Below, piece by piece: positions 54,743 through 64,000 of a DNA stretch of 64,000 nt. Location of the stretch: the NCBI RefSeq assembly GCF_000735605.1, contig NZ_JPKG01000006.1, positions 124,001-188,000 of the forward strand, given 5' to 3'. The translations under genes were made by a program, and so were the position numbers. The first letter of the stretch is position 1, and every line of letters begins with the position of its first letter. Under the pieces are notes generated by a model. It saw only the letters and a program-made list of their open reading frames with translations, was not told where the DNA came from and did not search any database. This DNA is from Allobosea sp. LC85. GTDB taxonomy: Bacteria; Pseudomonadota; Alphaproteobacteria; Rhizobiales; Beijerinckiaceae.

Positions 54743-57262
54743 ATGGCTTTGCAGGGCCGATCGCCGTCGACACGTCTCAGAGCGGAGCGGCGCAATGCGC
54801 TGCTGGCCGATTATCGCCCATTGCCCGGAGCCCATGACGAGCTCATGGCGCCGGATGGCAGCATACGCCCGCATTGGGAACCGTTCCTCGCCGAGTGGAG
54901 CGGGCTCTCCCAGGATGAGCTCGGCCATCGCTTCGGGCTGGCTGATCGGCATGTCCGAGACACAGGCGTGTCCTATCGCGTGCATGGCGATCTCGACGCG
55001 AGTGACCCGCTGGCCGGGGAGCGCTCCTGGCCGCTGAATCATGTGCCGCTGATCATCCCGGGCGCGGAATGGCAGACCATTGCTGCCGGCGTGGCGCAGC
55101 GCGCGACGCTGCTGTCCTCCCTGCTTGGCGACATCTATGGACCCGGCGAGATGATCGCCAAAGGCCTGCTGCCCGCGGCGGTCGTGACCGGCAGCCCGGA
55201 TTACCTCCGCCCTCTGCAGGGAACGGCCAATGGCGGCACGCTCCAGCTCTATGCCGCCGATCTCGGACGAGGGCCGGATGGGCGCTGGTGGGTGCTCGGT
55301 GATCGCACGCAGGCGCCCTCCGGAGCGGGCTATGCGCTGGAGAACCGGCTCGCCCTTGGCCGCGCCTTCCCGGACCTGTTCCGGGCCATGAATGTCGAGC
55401 GGCTGGCCTCGTTCTTTCAAGGTTTCCGGGCTGGCCTCGCTGCAAGCTCGCGCCGGGTCGAGCCGCGGATCTGTCTGCTGACACCGGGCGCGCTCAACGA
55501 AAGCTATTTCGAGCACGCCTATCTCGCACGCTATCTCGGCTTTCTGCTGGTCGAAGGCGGCGACCTCCTGATGCGCGACGGACGCGTGCATGTCCGCACC
55601 ATCGCGGGCCTGAAGCGCGCCGACGTGATCTGGCGGCGGATCGACGGCGATTTCTCCGACCCGCTCGAACTCAACTCAGCCTCGGCTCTCGGCGTCGCCG
55701 GTCTCGTCCAGGCCGTGCGGCAAGGCAATGTCCAGATCGCCAACGGGCTCGGCTCGGGCGTTGTCGAAGCACGCGCGCTCATGGGGTTCCTCCCGGCCCT
55801 CGCTGAGCACGTCCTCGGCGACGAGCTGATCCTGCCGCATATCGCGACATGGTGGTGCGGGCAGCAGCGCGCGCGGTCCGAGGTGATCGACCGGCTCGAC
55901 GAGATGAGCATCTCGTCCGCCTTCCGCGCCTCGGTCGACGGCCTCAATGGCAACACGATCCTGCCCGGCGATCTTTCGCCTGATGCCCGCTCGGCGTTGC
56001 GGGCGCGGATCGAGGCGCGCGGGCTCGACTATGTCGGGCAGGAGATCGTGCGCCTCTCGACCATGCCGGTCTTCCAGGGTGGCCGGCTGCAGCCGCACCC
56101 GATGACGCTGCGCGTCTTCGCGGCTGCGACTCCCGATGGCTGGAAGGTGATGCCGGGCGGCTTCTGCCGCATCTCCGAGGATGTGGACGCGCGCGCCGTC
56201 ACGCTCGGCAGTGGCGTGCGCTCCAGCGATGTCTGGATCACCTCCGACAAGCCCGTCGAGCAGGTGACCTTGCTGCCAAGCGCCGACCGCATCAGCATCC
56301 GCCGTGTCATTGGCACCATGCCGAGCCGCGCGGCCGACAACCTGTTCTGGCTCGGACGCTATCTCGAACGGACCGAAGCGACCTTGCGCCTGGTGCGCGC
56401 ACTGCTCGGCCGGCTGATCGATGCCGACGACGCCACGCCCGAGCGGGCGGAGACCCTGCGCCGCCTCGCCAACCTGCTGATCGCCTGGGGCGCCGCCCCG
56501 GCGGGCAAGGACCATTCCACGGCCTCCAAGGCCTCCGCTGCCCTGCACAGCGTTGACCAGTACGGCTCCGCGCTTTCGTCCGTCCGCGAAGCGCGGCGCA
56601 CCGCATCGGTCATTCGCGAACGCCTGTCGATCGACGCCTGGCGCCTCTTCGGCGACCTGCAGCGACAGCTGACGCTCAGCGGCGACGAGCCGAGCGAGGG
56701 CGATGCCTATGAAACGGCCGACACGGCCCTGAAGACGCTCGCCGCCTTCTCGGGCCTGAGCCAGGAGAACATGGTGCGGGGCGCGGGCTGGCGCTTCCTC
56801 GATATCGGGCGGCGGCTGGAGCGCGGCATCGCGACCTGCCGTTTTGCCCGCCATTTTGCCGACTCGTCCGCGCCGGGCGACTGCCTCGACGCCCTGCTCG
56901 ACCTGACCGATTCCCAGATCACGTACCGCTCCCGCTATCTGCTCGGCCCGGCGCTCGCCCCCGTCCTCGATCTCGTGATGCTCGACCCGTATAACCCGCG
57001 CTCCGTCGCCTTCCAGATCGACCGCCTCGATGTCGAGATCGCCGCGCTGCCGACGCTGAGCGAAGACGGCATGCTGGAGGCGCCGCGCCGGCTCGCGCTC
57101 AAGCTCGCGGCCGAATGCCGGACCGCCGAGGCAAGCCGCCTCGATCGCACCAGCATCCTGCTGTTCGAGCAGTTGCTGATGGGGTTGGCCAGCGCCGTGG
57201 CGGACCGCTATTTCCTGCAGAACAGCGAACCGGAAGGTTCGCGGATGACAGGCATCGCGTGA
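54743..57262 (+). CDS. Circularly permuted ATP-grasp / alpha-E fusion protein
   Basis: 839 residues. The N-terminal half (to about residue 470) is a circularly permuted type 2 ATP-grasp domain: VSYRVHGDLD, NGGTLQLYAADLGRG, VWRRIDGDF, NGLGSGVVE. The C-terminal half (about 520-820) is the all-helical alpha-E domain (RAADNLFWLGRYLERTEATL). The two parts are separate genes in many bacteria and fused here. It is predicted to form peptide-like bonds with ATP. Its stop overlaps the start of the next transglutaminase gene as GTGA. Confidence 0.9.
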   Translation: MALQGRSPSTRLRAERRNALLADYRPLPGAHDELMAPDGSIRPHWEPFLAEWSGLSQDELGHRFGLADRHVRDTGVSYRVHGDLDASDPLAGERSWPLNHVPLIIPGAEWQTIAAGVAQRATLLSSLLGDIYGPGEMIAKGLLPAAVVTGSPDYLRPLQGTANGGTLQLYAADLGRGPDGRWWVLGDRTQAPSGAGYALENRLALGRAFPDLFRAMNVERLASFFQGFRAGLAASSRRVEPRICLLTPGALNESYFEHAYLARYLGFLLVEGGDLLMRDGRVHVRTIAGLKRADVIWRRIDGDFSDPLELNSASALGVAGLVQAVRQGNVQIANGLGSGVVEARALMGFLPALAEHVLGDELILPHIATWWCGQQRARSEVIDRLDEMSISSAFRASVDGLNGNTILPGDLSPDARSALRARIEARGLDYVGQEIVRLSTMPVFQGGRLQPHPMTLRVFAAATPDGWKVMPGGFCRISEDVDARAVTLGSGVRSSDVWITSDKPVEQVTLLPSADRISIRRVIGTMPSRAADNLFWLGRYLERTEATLRLVRALLGRLIDADDATPERAETLRRLANLLIAWGAAPAGKDHSTASKASAALHSVDQYGSALSSVREARRTASVIRERLSIDAWRLFGDLQRQLTLSGDEPSEGDAYETADTALKTLAAFSGLSQENMVRGAGWRFLDIGRRLERGIATCRFARHFADSSAPGDCLDALLDLTDSQITYRSRYLLGPALAPVLDLVMLDPYNPRSVAFQIDRLDVEIAALPTLSEDGMLEAPRRLALKLAAECRTAEASRLDRTSILLFEQLLMGLASAVADRYFLQNSEPEGSRMTGIA

Positions 57263-58143
57263 TCTACGACGTCCGTCACGTCACGACCTATGCCTATGGT
57301 CGACCTGTGCCCTTCGCACGCTGCATCCTGCGGCTGCTGCCGCGCGACGGCGTCGGCCAGAGCGTGCGCAAGAGCAGCCTGAGCGTGACGCCGCGCACCA
57401 GCGAGCGCAATGACGGGATCTGCTTCTTCGGCAACCACATGACGACCTTGACCATCACCAAGCCGCATCGCGAGCTGAAACTCGACATGCGGGCTCGGGT
57501 CGAGGTCAACCGGCCGGCGGCGCCCTTTCCCGGGTTGACGCGCTGTTGGGAAGAGGTCGGCGCGCTGGCTCTCGCTTCCAGCAGCCTTGCCCCCAATTCC
57601 CCGGCGCACCAGCTCTATCCAAGTCGGCTGGTGCCACCGGTCGCCGAGGTGGTCGACTATGCGCGCGACAGTTTTGCGCCGCAGCGCCCCGTGCTGGAGG
57701 CTGCGAGCGAGCTGATGCGCCGCATCCGCACCGATTTCGCCTATGATCCTGAGGCCACCGAGGTCTCGACCCCACTCGCGGAGGCCTTCCGCCAGCGCCA
57801 TGGCGTCTGCCAGGATTTCGCGCATATCATGATCGCCGGCCTGCGCGGGCTCGGCCTGCCTGCGGCCTATGTCAGCGGCTATATCCGCACCATTCCGCCC
57901 CCGGGGGAGAAGCGTCTAGAAGGGGCCGATGCCAGCCATGCCTGGGTGCATCTCTGGTGCGGGCCCGAGACGGGCTGGATCGGTCTCGACCCGACAAACG
58001 ACCTCATTGTCGCAGACGATCATATCGTTACCGCGATCGGCCGCGATTATGCCGACGTCTCGCCGCTCGATGGCGTGATCGTCGGCCCTGGCACGCAAAA
58101 GGTCGGCGTCGCGGTCGATGTCATCCCGATCCAGGAAGCCTGA
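57259..58143 (+). CDS. Transglutaminase-like cysteine protease-fold protein
   Basis: 294 residues from a GTG in the GTGA overlap. N-terminal beta domain (IYDVRHVTTYAYGRPV), then the papain-like core: Cys in RHGVCQDFAHIM, His in DASHAWVHLW, Asp in WIGLDPTND. It is the third component of the transglutaminase/ATP-grasp/alpha-E set and may act as a peptidase or amide transferase on the product. Cytoplasmic: no signal peptide. Confidence 0.9.
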   Translation: MIYDVRHVTTYAYGRPVPFARCILRLLPRDGVGQSVRKSSLSVTPRTSERNDGICFFGNHMTTLTITKPHRELKLDMRARVEVNRPAAPFPGLTRCWEEVGALALASSSLAPNSPAHQLYPSRLVPPVAEVVDYARDSFAPQRPVLEAASELMRRIRTDFAYDPEATEVSTPLAEAFRQRHGVCQDFAHIMIAGLRGLGLPAAYVSGYIRTIPPPGEKRLEGADASHAWVHLWCGPETGWIGLDPTNDLIVADDHIVTAIGRDYADVSPLDGVIVGPGTQKVGVAVDVIPIQEA

Positions 58144-58145
58144 CC

Positions 58146-58847
58146 ATGCTGCCGCTGCGTGGACTGCTCTTCGACAAGGACGGGACTCTGCTCGACTATG
58201 CCGCGAGCTGGCCGCCGATCAACCGCGAGGCCGGGCTTCTCGCGGCCGATGGCGACGCGGTGCTGGCCGCCGACCTGCTGCGACGCGCGGGGGCCAATCC
58301 GCAGACCGGCCAGGCGCTGGCCGACAGCCTGATTGCGGCCGGGAATACCGAGGAATTGGCGCGAGCGTGGCATGAAGCCGGAAGCCCGCTCGGGATTGCC
58401 GCGCTGGTCGAGCGTCTGGACGCTCTCTTTCAGGCCGCAGTCGTGCGGATGGTCCCGGTCTGCGAGCTGTCTGCGCTGTTCGATCGCCTGCGCGCCCGCG
58501 ATCTCGCGCTCGGGATCGCCTCCAGCGACAGCGCCGCAGCGGTATCGGCCACGGCCACGCATTTCGGCATCGCGCCGCATCTCTCCTTCATCGCCGGCTA
58601 TGATTCCGGCCATGGCGCCAAACCGGGCCCCGGCATGGTGCAGGCCTTTTGCGCCGCTTGCGGGATTGCGGCGGGCGAAGTCGCGGTGATCGGCGACAAC
58701 GCCCATGACATGGAGATGGGCCGTGCGGCCGCGGCCGGCCTGCGCATCGGCGTGCTGACGGGAACCGGAACGCGCGCGACGCTGGAGCCGATCAGCGATC
58801 TCTGCCTCGGCAGCATCGCGGAGCTGGAGATCACGCTTTTCCCGTGA
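58146..58847 (+). CDS. HAD-family phosphatase (phosphoglycolate phosphatase-like)
   Basis: 233 residues; the ATG is two bases after the transglutaminase stop. Motif I LLFDKDGTLLDY, motif II GIASSDS, Lys in GAKPGPGMV, motif III/IV IGDNAHDMEMGRAA. The helical cap follows motif I, as in Gph-type enzymes. The tight spacing links it to the transglutaminase cluster, but a functional link is inference. Confidence 0.87.
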   Translation: MLPLRGLLFDKDGTLLDYAASWPPINREAGLLAADGDAVLAADLLRRAGANPQTGQALADSLIAAGNTEELARAWHEAGSPLGIAALVERLDALFQAAVVRMVPVCELSALFDRLRARDLALGIASSDSAAAVSATATHFGIAPHLSFIAGYDSGHGAKPGPGMVQAFCAACGIAAGEVAVIGDNAHDMEMGRAAAAGLRIGVLTGTGTRATLEPISDLCLGSIAELEITLFP

Positions 58848-58885
58848 TCGTTGCTATGGCAACTTAATCGCGGCTCGCCGGCTGA

Positions 58886-60082
<1,197 letters not shown>

Positions 60083-60085
60083 GGC

Positions 60086-60445
60086 TCAGGCAGCCTCTTC
60101 GACCAGCGGCGCATTCTGCAGATTGGCTTCGCCCCAGGCCTTGAGCGCCTGGATGATCGGCTCGAGGCTCCGCCCACGCGCCGAGAGACTGTATTCCACC
60201 CGAGGCGGTACTTCGGGGTAGACGACGCGAATGATCAGGCCGTCGGCCTCCAGCTCGCGCAGCTGATTGGTAAGCATGCGCTGCGTCACCTGCGGCATGC
60301 GCTTGCGGATGCCGTTGAAGCGCATCGTCCCGTCCATCAGGAAATAGAGGATGATGCCCTTCCACTTGCCATCGATCAGGGCGAGCGTGCTCTCGACCGG
60401 ACAGCCCGGCAAGCAGTTCAGGGTCTTGTGACGCGCCCGGCGCAT
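60086..60445 (-). CDS. HxlR-family transcriptional regulator
   Basis: 119 residues. The winged helix reads FNGIRKRMPQVTQRMLTNQLRELEADGLI, the HxlR signature. Cys at 11 and 15 (NCLPGCPVE) could sense quinones or electrophiles, as in QorR/YodB. It ends three bases from the pobA stop (convergent) and is divergent from the dehydrogenase gene, which it probably controls. Confidence 0.9.
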   Translation of the reverse strand: MRRARHKTLNCLPGCPVESTLALIDGKWKGIILYFLMDGTMRFNGIRKRMPQVTQRMLTNQLRELEADGLIIRVVYPEVPPRVEYSLSARGRSLEPIIQALKAWGEANLQNAPLVEEAA

Positions 60446-60455
60446 GACGGTATCC

Positions 60456-60477
60456 TTTTCGACACTATAGGCGAAAA
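60456..60477. promoter_or_regulatory. Candidate HxlR operator
   Basis: Inverted repeat TTTTCG-N10-CGAAAA, with further paired bases inside, 11-32 bases upstream of the HxlR gene in the divergent promoter region. Confidence 0.45.
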
Positions 60478-60545
60478 TTGTGCGTTCTTGCGGCGAGCGA
60501 GTGTATCTCTCATCTCAGGGTTCCCCGCAATCAAGGAGCCTCGCC

Positions 60546-61559
60546 ATGCGCGCCATCGGCTATCGCAAATCCCTCGCCATTCGATCGGACGAGGCCTTGC
60601 TCGACCTCGATCTGCCCGAACCCATCGCAAGCGGGCGAGACCTGCTCGTCGCGGTGAAAGCCGTCTCGGTGAATCCGGTCGACACCAAGGTGCGCATGCG
60701 CAGCGAGCCGAAGCCTGGCGATACCAAGGTGCTCGGCTGGGACGCAGCCGGGATCGTCAAGGCGGTGGGGCCCGAGGTGACGGGCTTCAAACCGGGCGAT
60801 GCAGTGTTCTATGCCGGCGCGATCGATCGCCCTGGCAGCAATGCCGAGTTCCATCTCGTCGATGAGCGCATCGTCGGGCCGAAGCCCGCTACGCTCGGCT
60901 TCGCCGAGGCCGCCGCGCTGCCGCTGACCGCGATCACCGCCTGGGAGACGCTGTTCGACCGGCTCAAGGTCAAGGACCCGGTGCCCGGCGCGGCCAAGGC
61001 GATCCTGATCATCGGCGGTGCTGGCGGTGTCGGATCGATTGCGATCCAGCTCGCGCGTCAACTGACCGATCTGACCGTGATCGCCACCGCCTCGCGGCCC
61101 GAGACGCAGGCCTGGGCGCTGGCACTGGGGGCCCATCACGTCGTCGATCATATGCAACCGCTCGCCGTGCAGGTCGCGGCCTTGGGGATCGGTGCGCCAG
61201 GGTTCGTGTTCTCGACGACCCATACCGACACGCATATGCCGGCGATCCTCGAACTGATCGCGCCGCAGGGGCGGATCGCACTGATCGACGATCCAAAGAC
61301 GCTCGATGCCATGCCGCTGAAGAGCAAGAGCCTGTCGCTGCACTGGGAGATGATGTTCGCCCGCTCGCTGTTCCAGACGGCGGACATGCAGGCACAGGGC
61401 GATCTGCTGGCGGAGGTCGCGCGGCTTGTCGATGCCGGCAAGGTCCGAACCACGCTGAGCGAGAGTTTCGGGACGATCAACGCCGCCAATCTGAAGCGGG
61501 CGCATGCGCTGATCGAGAGCCATCGCGCCAAGGGCAAGATCGTGCTGGAAGGCTTCTGA
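60546..61559 (+). CDS. Zinc-free MDR dehydrogenase, quinone oxidoreductase-like
   Basis: 337 residues from the ATG at 60546. GroES-like fold (VNPVDTKVRM, GWDAAGIVKAVG) and Rossmann domain IIGGAGGVGSIAIQLAR. There is no structural-zinc Cys cluster, so it resembles NADPH:quinone reductase or the ZADH family rather than alcohol dehydrogenase. Divergent from the HxlR regulator. Confidence 0.88.
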   Translation: MRAIGYRKSLAIRSDEALLDLDLPEPIASGRDLLVAVKAVSVNPVDTKVRMRSEPKPGDTKVLGWDAAGIVKAVGPEVTGFKPGDAVFYAGAIDRPGSNAEFHLVDERIVGPKPATLGFAEAAALPLTAITAWETLFDRLKVKDPVPGAAKAILIIGGAGGVGSIAIQLARQLTDLTVIATASRPETQAWALALGAHHVVDHMQPLAVQVAALGIGAPGFVFSTTHTDTHMPAILELIAPQGRIALIDDPKTLDAMPLKSKSLSLHWEMMFARSLFQTADMQAQGDLLAEVARLVDAGKVRTTLSESFGTINAANLKRAHALIESHRAKGKIVLEGF

Positions 61560-61561
61560 AC

Positions 61562-61600
61562 GAGTGAAGGGCCGCGCCTTGCCGGCGCGGCCCTTCACTC
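61562..61600. terminator. Bidirectional hairpin between convergent genes
   Basis: GAGTGAAGGGCCGCGCC and its exact complement form a 17-bp stem with a TTGCC loop between the dehydrogenase and semialdehyde dehydrogenase stops. It can serve both strands. Confidence 0.7.
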
Positions 61601-61617
61601 AGACAGCTAAGCCGGGA

Positions 61618-63063
61618 TCAGGCCAGCGTGTAGGCCGTCTTTACCGTGGTGTAGAATTCCCGGGCATAGGCACCCTGCTCGCGCGGGCCATAGCTCGAGC
61701 CCTTACGCCCGCCGAACGGCACGTGATAGTCGACACCGGCGGTCGGCAGGTTGACCATCACCATGCCGGCCTCGCTGTTGCGCTTGAAATGCGTCGCGTG
61801 CTTCAGCGAGGTCGTGCAGATGCCGGCGGCAAGGCCGAACTCGGTGTCATTGGCGATCGCCAGCGCCTCTTCATAGTTCTTGGCGCGGATCACGCTCGCA
61901 ACCGGACCAAAGACCTCTTCGCGCGAGATGCGCATGGCATTGGTGGCCTCGGTGAAGAGAGCAGGCTGCATGTAGAAACCGGGGCTCTCGCGACTGAGCA
62001 CTTCGCCACCCCAGGCGAGCTTGGCACCCTCGTCCTTGGCAATGGCGAGGTATTTCAGGTCCTGGTCCAACTGGCTCTGATCGACGACCGGGCCGATATG
62101 AGTGCCGGCCTTCAGCGCATCGTCGACGACGAGGCCCTTCATGCGCTCGACCGCAGCCTCGACGAAGCGATCATGGATGCCGTCGGTGACGATCAGGCGC
62201 GAGGAGGCGGTGCAGCGCTGGCCGGTCGAGAAGAAGGCGCCGTTGACCGCGGTCTCGACCGCGAGCTTGAGATCGGCATCGTCCAGCACGACGAGCGGGT
62301 TCTTGCCGCCCATCTCGAGCTGAACCTTCTTCATCGGGTTGGAGGCGATGCATGCGGCTGCAACCTTGCGACCGGTCGAGACCGAGCCGGTGAAGCTGAT
62401 CGCATGCACGTCCTTGTGCTCGAGCAGCGCCTGGCCGACCACCGAACCGCGCCCCATGACGAGGTTCAGCACACCCTTGGGCAGGCCCGCGCGCTGGATG
62501 ATGTCGACCAGCGCCCAGGCCGAGCCTGGCACGAGATCGGCCGGCTTGATCACGACGCAGTTTCCGTAGGCGAGCGCAGGGGCGATCTTCCAGCCGGGGA
62601 TCGCGATCGGGAAGTTCCAGGGCGTGATCATGCCGATGATGCCGACCGGCTCGCGCGTGACCTCGACGCCGACGCCCGGGCGAATGGAAGGGATCGCCTC
62701 ACCGGCGAGGCGCAGGCACTCGCCGGCGAAGAAGGCGAAGATCTGGCCGGCGCGTGTCGCCTCGCCAATGCCTTCCGGCAGCGTCTTGCCCTCTTCTCGC
62801 GAAAGCAGGCGGCCAAGCTCTTCCTTGCGGGCGAGGATCTCGTCCGAGGCCTTCTTCAGGATCTCGTAGCGCTCCTGCGGAGTCGTACGGCTCCACGCCG
62901 GAAACGCAGCCTTCGCAGCCGCGACGGCGTTGTTCAGGTCCTCGACCGAACCCTGCGCATATTCGCCCACAACGTCATTGGTGTTGGAGGGGTTGATGTT
63001 GCGCGAGGCGTTCGAGCCGCCCACCCGTTCACCGGCGATCAGGTTCTTGAAAATCTCAGTCAT
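61618..63063 (-). CDS. Aldehyde dehydrogenase, 2-oxoglutarate semialdehyde type
   Basis: 481 residues from the ATG at 63063. TPWNFPIAIPGWK, FTGSVSTGRKV, catalytic Glu in LEMGGKNPLVVL, catalytic Cys in FFSTGQRCTASSR. The N-terminus and PTAGVDYHVPFGGRKGSSYG resemble alpha-ketoglutaric semialdehyde dehydrogenase, used in sugar-acid and hydroxyproline breakdown. The substrate is inferred from resemblance only. Confidence 0.85.
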   Translation of the reverse strand: MTEIFKNLIAGERVGGSNASRNINPSNTNDVVGEYAQGSVEDLNNAVAAAKAAFPAWSRTTPQERYEILKKASDEILARKEELGRLLSREEGKTLPEGIGEATRAGQIFAFFAGECLRLAGEAIPSIRPGVGVEVTREPVGIIGMITPWNFPIAIPGWKIAPALAYGNCVVIKPADLVPGSAWALVDIIQRAGLPKGVLNLVMGRGSVVGQALLEHKDVHAISFTGSVSTGRKVAAACIASNPMKKVQLEMGGKNPLVVLDDADLKLAVETAVNGAFFSTGQRCTASSRLIVTDGIHDRFVEAAVERMKGLVVDDALKAGTHIGPVVDQSQLDQDLKYLAIAKDEGAKLAWGGEVLSRESPGFYMQPALFTEATNAMRISREEVFGPVASVIRAKNYEEALAIANDTEFGLAAGICTTSLKHATHFKRNSEAGMVMVNLPTAGVDYHVPFGGRKGSSYGPREQGAYAREFYTTVKTAYTLA

Positions 63064-63244
63064 CGCAGCCTCTCGACCAGTCGGGGAAATTCTTGATGCC
63101 GGTGTTAACGCCTTTGTCAGGCGAAGGCCATTCGTCTCGATCATGGCTCACCGGCGCCTCAATCCGCATACAGTATGCAGAGAGTTTTTGTCGAGGCGAT
63201 CGACGCATAGGCCGGGCGGCGGCTCGGTTGCGTGGGGAGACGGC

Positions 63245-63397
63245 TCACTTCCCCTTGATCGACAGCCCATTCTTTCCGACCGAGATCTCGATACCATCCG
63301 GCTTCTTCTTCTCCTCGTAGAGGGCGTAGCCGGTCACGGCGGGGCCGATGACCAGAATGGCGGCGAGCAGCAGAAGCGTGTTTCGGGAAGCAAGCAT
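63245..63397 (-). CDS. Small single-pass membrane protein (50 aa)
   Basis: ATG at 63397 with AGGAT six bases upstream. One N-terminal helix (NTLLLLAAILVIGPAVTGYAL), a charged segment EEKKKPDG, then IEISVGKNGLSIKGK. This layout (helix, basic linker, short amphipathic strand) is common in small Hyphomicrobiales proteins of unknown role. The open frame extends 22 codons upstream, but the ribosome site favours this start. Confidence 0.7.
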   Translation of the reverse strand: MLASRNTLLLLAAILVIGPAVTGYALYEEKKKPDGIEISVGKNGLSIKGK

Positions 63398-63520
63398 CAG
63401 CGATCCTGTGGTCCAGACACCGCGCTTGGGGGCGGGCATCTGGTCAACGCTTCGCGAGTGCATACATCATTCCGTGACCGGCATTGCCTTGCAGCGGAAA
63501 GGCGTGAAGAGTTCGCGTTG

Positions 63521-63571
63521 CCTCGTCATTGGGGAACGCGCATCCCCCAGGCGCGTTCCCCAATGACGAGG
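63521..63571. repeat. Perfect 21-bp inverted repeat, 9-base loop
   Basis: CCTCGTCATTGGGGAACGCG plus C on one side matches its complement exactly after the loop ATCCCCCAG. The hairpin ends about 30 bases before the flavin-binding gene. No T tract follows, so it is not a typical terminator. Confidence 0.8.
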
Positions 63572-63601
63572 TCAGCGGCATGCATGGAAGGAGAAGCGAC
63601 A

Positions 63602-64000
63602 ATGGTCGAGACACCGTTCCAGCAGCGAATATGGACCGCCCTCACCGATCACACGATCTGCATGGTTTCGACCATCGTCAGCGGCCGGATCAGGACGCGC
63701 CCGATGTCGGGTCATGTCGATCGAGAAGAGCACCGCATCCTGTTCGTCACGCACAGCCATACGGGCCCGGTCGAGGAGCTCGATGCGACGCAAACCGCCT
63801 CGATCGCCCTAAGCGATGAGAACCACAATTTCTATGCGACGATCGAATGCCATGCCGAGCGGCTTGATGACCATCAGTTGATCAAGAGTATCTGGAGCCC
63901 GCTGGTCGGAGCCTGGTTTCCGAATGGCCCTGACGATCCGGATGTGACCTTGCTGGCGCTGTCGCCGGTCTCAGCCGAGATCTGGGACGGCCCATCGAGT
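63602..64000 (+). CDS. Pyridoxamine 5'-phosphate oxidase-like protein (partial)
   Basis: 133 residues before the window ends; AAGGAG precedes the ATG. The split-barrel flavin-binding fold is indicated by HTICMVSTIVSGRIRTRPM and by the segment running to IWSPLVGAWFP, as in general stress protein 26-type proteins. Cofactor (FMN or F420) and substrate are unknown. The C-terminus is cut by the window edge. Confidence 0.8.
   Translation, partial: MVETPFQQRIWTALTDHTICMVSTIVSGRIRTRPMSGHVDREEHRILFVTHSHTGPVEELDATQTASIALSDENHNFYATIECHAERLDDHQLIKSIWSPLVGAWFPNGPDDPDVTLLALSPVSAEIWDGPSS

Noticed and set aside
52971-54773. 600-codon open frame on the minus strand
   Set aside because: Antisense of the transglutaminase/DUF2126 gene.

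Overview
The window is high-GC DNA (roughly two thirds G+C) with closely packed genes, many 4-bp ATGA/GTGA gene overlaps, and families typical of Alphaproteobacteria. The gene content (PodJ-like Sel1 protein, two dipeptide-type ABC importers, TIGR01459 and TIGR02186 proteins, an alphaproteobacterial-type GTTC-N7-GTTC LexA box) suggests a free-living Hyphomicrobiales (Rhizobiales) chromosome, possibly Bosea-like. The order is well supported. The genus is only an impression. I see no rRNA, tRNA, CRISPR array, prophage or insertion sequence.

Layout. 1-5.6 kb: a MaoC hydratase, a CheY-like receiver, a HAD phosphatase, a degenerate EAL protein and a TPR membrane protein. 5.7-6.4 kb: a decayed omega-amino acid:pyruvate aminotransferase, visible only by stitching reading frames. 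6.4-13.0 kb: a minus-strand fatty-acid beta-oxidation locus (MerR regulator, acyl-CoA dehydrogenase, thiolase, FadJ-type bifunctional enzyme) followed by a deformylase-like protein without its metal ligands. 13.4-16.9 kb: a 1175-residue PodJ-like protein. 17.1-24.4 kb: sulfur and molybdenum-cofactor functions (TauE-family exporter, TIGR02186, MoeA, MobB, TusA, Mrp/ApbC, MobA, DUF2478) with an SRPBCC gene under a LexA box. 24.6-31.6 kb: an O-antigen-ligase-like protein and a complete peptide ABC operon. 31.9-45.7 kb: amino-acid and central metabolism (ArgE-like, threonine dehydratase, PurC, free-Met-sulfoxide reductase, M20 hydrolase, L-2-hydroxyglutarate oxidase, Eda, Pgl, Zwf) plus a DUF4126/flavin reductase pair, a DUF2161 protein and a PAP2 phosphatase. 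45.8-51.1 kb: a second complete peptide ABC operon. 51.3-58.8 kb: a transglutaminase/DUF2126, ATP-grasp/alpha-E, transglutaminase cluster with a trailing HAD phosphatase. 58.9-64 kb: PobA, a HxlR regulator divergent from a quinone-reductase-like dehydrogenase, a semialdehyde dehydrogenase, a 50-residue membrane protein and a partial flavin-binding protein.

The main unexplained structure is a two-part palindromic repeat found at three loci. Each time, a 45-bp hairpin begins exactly one A after the stop codon of a gene (moeA, the free-Met-sulfoxide reductase, eda), always in the same orientation relative to that gene. At moeA the hairpin is present three times with a 62-bp period. The best candidate for a poorly characterised biochemical system is the transglutaminase/ATP-grasp/alpha-E cluster.
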